DNA of 44,269 nt from Streptomyces sp. rh34. GTDB lineage: Bacteria; Actinomycetota; Actinomycetes; Streptomycetales; Streptomycetaceae. Shown piece by piece: positions 42,801 through 44,269 of this stretch (position 1 is its first letter; each line of letters starts with the position of its first letter). The stretch lies in assembly GCF_002551245.1 (NCBI RefSeq), contig NZ_NTGZ01000028.1, positions 1-44,269 on the forward strand, written 5' to 3'. The notes under the pieces are model-generated. The model was not told the DNA's origin, did not search any database, and was given only the letters and a program-made list of their open reading frames with translations. A program made the position numbers and the translations under genes.

Positions 42801-43319
42801 GGTCTCGACGATCAGGGCGTCGGAGCCGCCCGCGAGGAGGCCCTCGGCGTTCTTCTGGTAGCCGTCGCGCAGGACGTCGTACGTGATGTGGCCGAGCGAG
42901 GGCAGCTTGGTGCCGGGGCCGATCGAGCCGAGGACCCAGCGCTGCCGGCCGTCCTGGGCACCGAACTCGTCGGCGACCTCACGGGCGATCCGGGCGCCCG
43001 ACTCGGAGAGCTCGAAGATCCGGTCGGCGATCTCGTACTCGTTCGCGGCGGAGTGGTTCGCGCCGAAGGTGTTGGTCTCGACGCAGTCGACGCCGGCCGC
43101 GAAGTATTCCTCGTGGACCGAGCGCACGATGTCGGGCCGGGTGACGTTCAGGATCTCGTTGCAGCCTTCGAGGTTCTCGAAGTCCTCCAGCGTGGGGTCC
43201 TGTGCCTGGAGCATGGTGCCCATCGCCCCGTCGGCCACCACCACACGGGTGGAGAGTGCTTCTCGGAGTGCGTCTGCGCGGGTCCGGCTGTCGGCGGCGG
43301 ATGTCGGCAACGAGGCCAT
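39801..43319 (-). CDS. metH: Cobalamin-dependent methionine synthase
   Basis: This 1172-residue modular enzyme moves a methyl group from methyltetrahydrofolate through B12 to homocysteine. It contains the Hcy domain (about 20-310, zinc cysteines in LNCSTGP and GGCCGTTPEH), the pterin domain (about 340-600) and the B12 cap and Rossmann domain. His747 in DVHDIGKNLVD is the lower B12 ligand. The SAM reactivation domain (about 850-1165) has the YFPCVSKGDDL block and ends close to normal length. The ATG at 43319 was chosen; the frame extends to 43706 through the leader. No cobalamin riboswitch is visible upstream. Confidence 0.97.
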   Translation of the reverse strand: MASLPTSAADSRTRADALREALSTRVVVADGAMGTMLQAQDPTLEDFENLEGCNEILNVTRPDIVRSVHEEYFAAGVDCVETNTFGANHSAANEYEIADRIFELSESGARIAREVADEFGAQDGRQRWVLGSIGPGTKLPSLGHITYDVLRDGYQKNAEGLLAGGSDALIVETTQDLLQTKSSIIGARRAMDALGVHVPLICSLAFETTGVMLLGSEIGAALTALEPLGIDLIGLNCSTGPDEMNEHLRYLARHSRTPLMCMPNAGLPVLTKDGAHFPLGPEGLADSQEHFVRDYGLSLIGGCCGTTPEHLRQVVERVRGITPPEREPRPEPGAASLYQTVPFRQDTAYLAIGERTNANGSKKFREAMLEARWDDCVEMARDQIREGAHMLDLCVDYVGRDGVADMAELAGRFATASTLPVVLDSTELPVLRAGLEKLGGRAVLNSVNYEDGDGPESRFAQVSALASEHGAALIALTIDEEGQARTVEHKVAIAERLIEDLTTNWGIHESDILIDTLTFTICTGQEESRGDGIATIGAIRELKKRHPDVQTTLGLSNISFGLNPAARVVLNSVFLDECVKAGLDSAIVHASKILPIARLEEEQVKVALDLIYDRRAEGYDPLQKLMELFEGVNMKSMKAGKAEELMALPLDERLQRRIIDGEKNGLEADLDEALQDTPALDIVNNTLLEGMKVVGELFGSGQMQLPFVLQSAEVMKTAVAHLEPHMEKTDDDGKGTIVLATVRGDVHDIGKNLVDIILSNNGYNVVNLGIKQPVSAILEAAEEHRADVIGMSGLLVKSTVIMKENLQELNQRKMAADFPVILGGAALTRAYVEQDLHEIYEGEVRYARDAFEGLRLMDALIGVKRGVPGAVLPELKQRRVPKKNTDAAVLEVEEPEGSVRSDVSTTNPIPTPPFRGTRVIKGIPLKDYASWLDEGALFKGQWGLKQARTGDGPTYEELVETEGRPHLRGWLDHLQSNNLLEAAVVYGYFPCVSKGDDLVLLHEDGSERTRFTFPRQRRGRRLCLADFFRPEESGETDVIGLQIVTVGSRIGEATAELFAANSYRDYLELHGLSVQLAEALAEYWHARVRSELGFAGEDPTDVEDMFALKYRGARFSLGYGACPDLEDRAKIADLLQPERIGVHLSEEFQLHPEQSTDAIVIHHPEAKYFNAR

Positions 43320-43349
43320 GGATGATCTCCCAGGGATGCGACGGCTGTC

Positions 43350-43374
43350 GGCTTTGCGTCCTTCTTGGGGAAGG
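43350..43374 (-). promoter_or_regulatory. metH leader motif with short hairpin
   Basis: Read on the minus strand, CCTTC-N5-GAAGG is followed at once by GGACGCAAAGCC (43350-43361), about 30-55 nt before the metH start. GGACGCAAAGCC matches the core of the c-di-GMP-I riboswitch as I remember it, but the partner GGGCAAACC segment and second long hairpin are not seen. Treat as an unassigned leader element. Confidence 0.35.
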
Positions 43375-43520
43375 CGCACCTCGCCAGCGTAGCCGGACGG
43401 CGCCCGGGACCGTAGGGGACGTCCATGGGGCGGACTGCATGCTGTGCGGGTGCGGCGCGCGCGGCGCGGTGGCGGAGACTTTCCCCCGGAGTCCGGCGCA
43501 GGTCGGCATCGACCGATAGT

Positions 43521-43537
43521 GTTCAGCATTGTCGAAC
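43521..43537. promoter_or_regulatory. Candidate GylR operator
   Basis: The 17-bp imperfect palindrome GTTCAGCATTGTCGAAC, with GTTC/GAAC ends and inner CA/TG symmetry, lies 23 nt before the gylR start. GylR-type IclR regulators are autoregulated through similar palindromes, so this site probably represses its own gene. Confidence 0.55.
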
Positions 43538-43559
43538 CGAGGTGGAGGAGTACGGCGCG

Positions 43560-44269
43560 ATGGCCAAGAACATCCAGTCGCTGGAGCGGGCGGCCGCGAT
43601 GCTGCGTCTGCTGGCGGGCGGCGAGCGCCGGCTCGGGCTCTCCGACATCGCCTCCTCGCTGGGGCTGGCCAAGGGCACCGCGCACGGCATTCTGCGCACG
43701 CTCCAACTGGAGGGCTTCGTCGAGCAGGACACGGCGTCGGGGCGCTACCAGTTGGGTGCGGAGCTACTGAGGCTGGGCAACAGCTATCTGGACGTCCACG
43801 AGTTGCGGGCGCGCGCCCTGGTCTGGACGGACGACCTGGCCCGCTCCAGCGGCGAGAGCGTCCACCTCGGGGTGCTGCACCAGCACGGCGTACTGATCGT
43901 CCACCACGTCTTCCGGCCCGACGACAGCCGCCAGGTGCTGGAGGTCGGGGCCATGCAGCCGTTGCACTCCACGGCGCTGGGCAAGGTGCTGTCCGCGTAC
44001 GACCCGGTGGCCCACAGCGAGGTCATGGAGGCGGAGCGCCGCTCCTTCACCGGGCGCACCGTCACCGCCGCCGACGCCTTCGAGTCGATGCTCGACCTGA
44101 TCCGGGCGCAGGGCTGGGCCGCCGACGCCGAGGAGACCTGGGAGGGCGTCGCCGCCGTGGCCGCCCCGGTGCACGACCGGCGCAGGATGCCCGTGGGGGC
44201 CGTCGCCGTGACGGGCGCGGTGGAGCGCGTGGCTCCGGGCGGGGCGCTGCGCCCCGAGCTGATCGCGGC
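43560..44269 (+). CDS. gylR: IclR family glycerol operon regulator GylR (partial)
   Basis: 236 codons are present and the gene runs off the window. The N-terminal winged helix contains MAKNIQSLERAAAMLRLLAG, LSDIASSLGLAKGTAHGILR and SGRYQLGAELLRLGNSYLDV. The IclR effector domain follows with SVHLGVLHQHGVLIVHHVFR and MQPLHSTALGKVL. It is very close to my memory of S. coelicolor GylR, which represses the glycerol operon and is released by glycerol 3-phosphate, and metH is the expected upstream neighbour. The ATG at 43560 has a ggtggaggag site. The glycerol operon should follow beyond the edge. Confidence 0.93.
   Translation, partial: MAKNIQSLERAAAMLRLLAGGERRLGLSDIASSLGLAKGTAHGILRTLQLEGFVEQDTASGRYQLGAELLRLGNSYLDVHELRARALVWTDDLARSSGESVHLGVLHQHGVLIVHHVFRPDDSRQVLEVGAMQPLHSTALGKVLSAYDPVAHSEVMEAERRSFTGRTVTAADAFESMLDLIRAQGWAADAEETWEGVAAVAAPVHDRRRMPVGAVAVTGAVERVAPGGALRPELIA

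Noticed and set aside
39585..43325. 1246-codon plus-strand open frame antisense to metH
   Set aside because: It mirrors the metH codon bias. The protein is Val/Gly/Asp/Leu-rich without any known motif, while the minus strand encodes full MetH.
43320..43559. Cobalamin riboswitch before metH
   Set aside because: I looked for the conserved B12-box and long aptamer in the 240-nt leader and did not see them. Only the short hairpin and GGACGCAAAGCC block are present.
1..44269. CRISPR arrays, tRNA or rRNA genes, IS elements, prophage
   Set aside because: No regularly spaced repeats, cloverleaf sequences, transposase or integrase reading frames, or terminal inverted repeats were found on either strand by eye.

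Overview
The window is a stretch of chromosome from a high-GC actinomycete, almost certainly a Streptomyces. The evidence is the strong G/C third-position bias, a complete Pup-proteasome locus, an SPW-repeat membrane protein, pafBC next to tatAC, and metH followed by a gylR-type IclR regulator, which from memory matches the streptomycete core order. I see no insertion sequence, prophage, CRISPR array, tRNA or rRNA.

Region 1 (1-2435): a MerR regulator diverges from two overlapping membrane-protein genes. The gap between them holds interleaved GATAG/CTATC dyads.

Region 2 (2480-10580) is the most interesting part, a self-contained SigK-type ECF sigma factor regulon. It holds sigK, its membrane anti-sigma factor rskA, a class I photolyase, a convergent four-gene lipid-modification operon (FAD oxidoreductase, DUF1365, CFA-type methyltransferase, DUF1295) and a divergent fasciclin-domain lipoprotein resembling mycobacterial MPT83/MPT70. 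Three promoters, before sigK, before the operon and before the fasciclin gene, share CCAATCC, a spacer of exactly 15 nt, and [CA]CGAA[TC]. Apart from the photolyase, this is the gene set of the M. tuberculosis sigK locus (Rv0444c-Rv0449c) plus its fasciclin target, compacted into 8 kb.

Region 3 (10612-17818): a frameshifted ADP-ribosylglycohydrolase, an SPW protein, the HelY helicase, a diacylglycerol-kinase-like lipid kinase, TatC, TatA and a small membrane protein.

Region 4 (17870-32127), all on the minus strand except lacI and the ferredoxin gene: the pupylation and proteasome locus. Transcribed from high to low coordinate it runs arc, dop, pup, a broken endonuclease VII remnant, prcB, prcA, then (after lacI) an MFS transporter, pafA, an FKBP lipoprotein, a cytosolic FKBP, pafB, pafC and a zinc-ribbon protein. 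Pup is made in its Gln-ended form, Dop deamidates it, PafA ligates it to targets, and ARC unfolds pupylated proteins into the PrcA/PrcB core. A ferredoxin gene diverges from arc.

Region 5 (32179-44269): a secreted or anchored FG-GAP-like protein, TrmI, a CBS-domain site-2 protease, a RecB-like nuclease followed by a NarL-type response regulator, an orphan oligopeptide-binding lipoprotein, a HAD phosphatase, cobalamin-dependent MetH, and the start of gylR, which runs off the window end.
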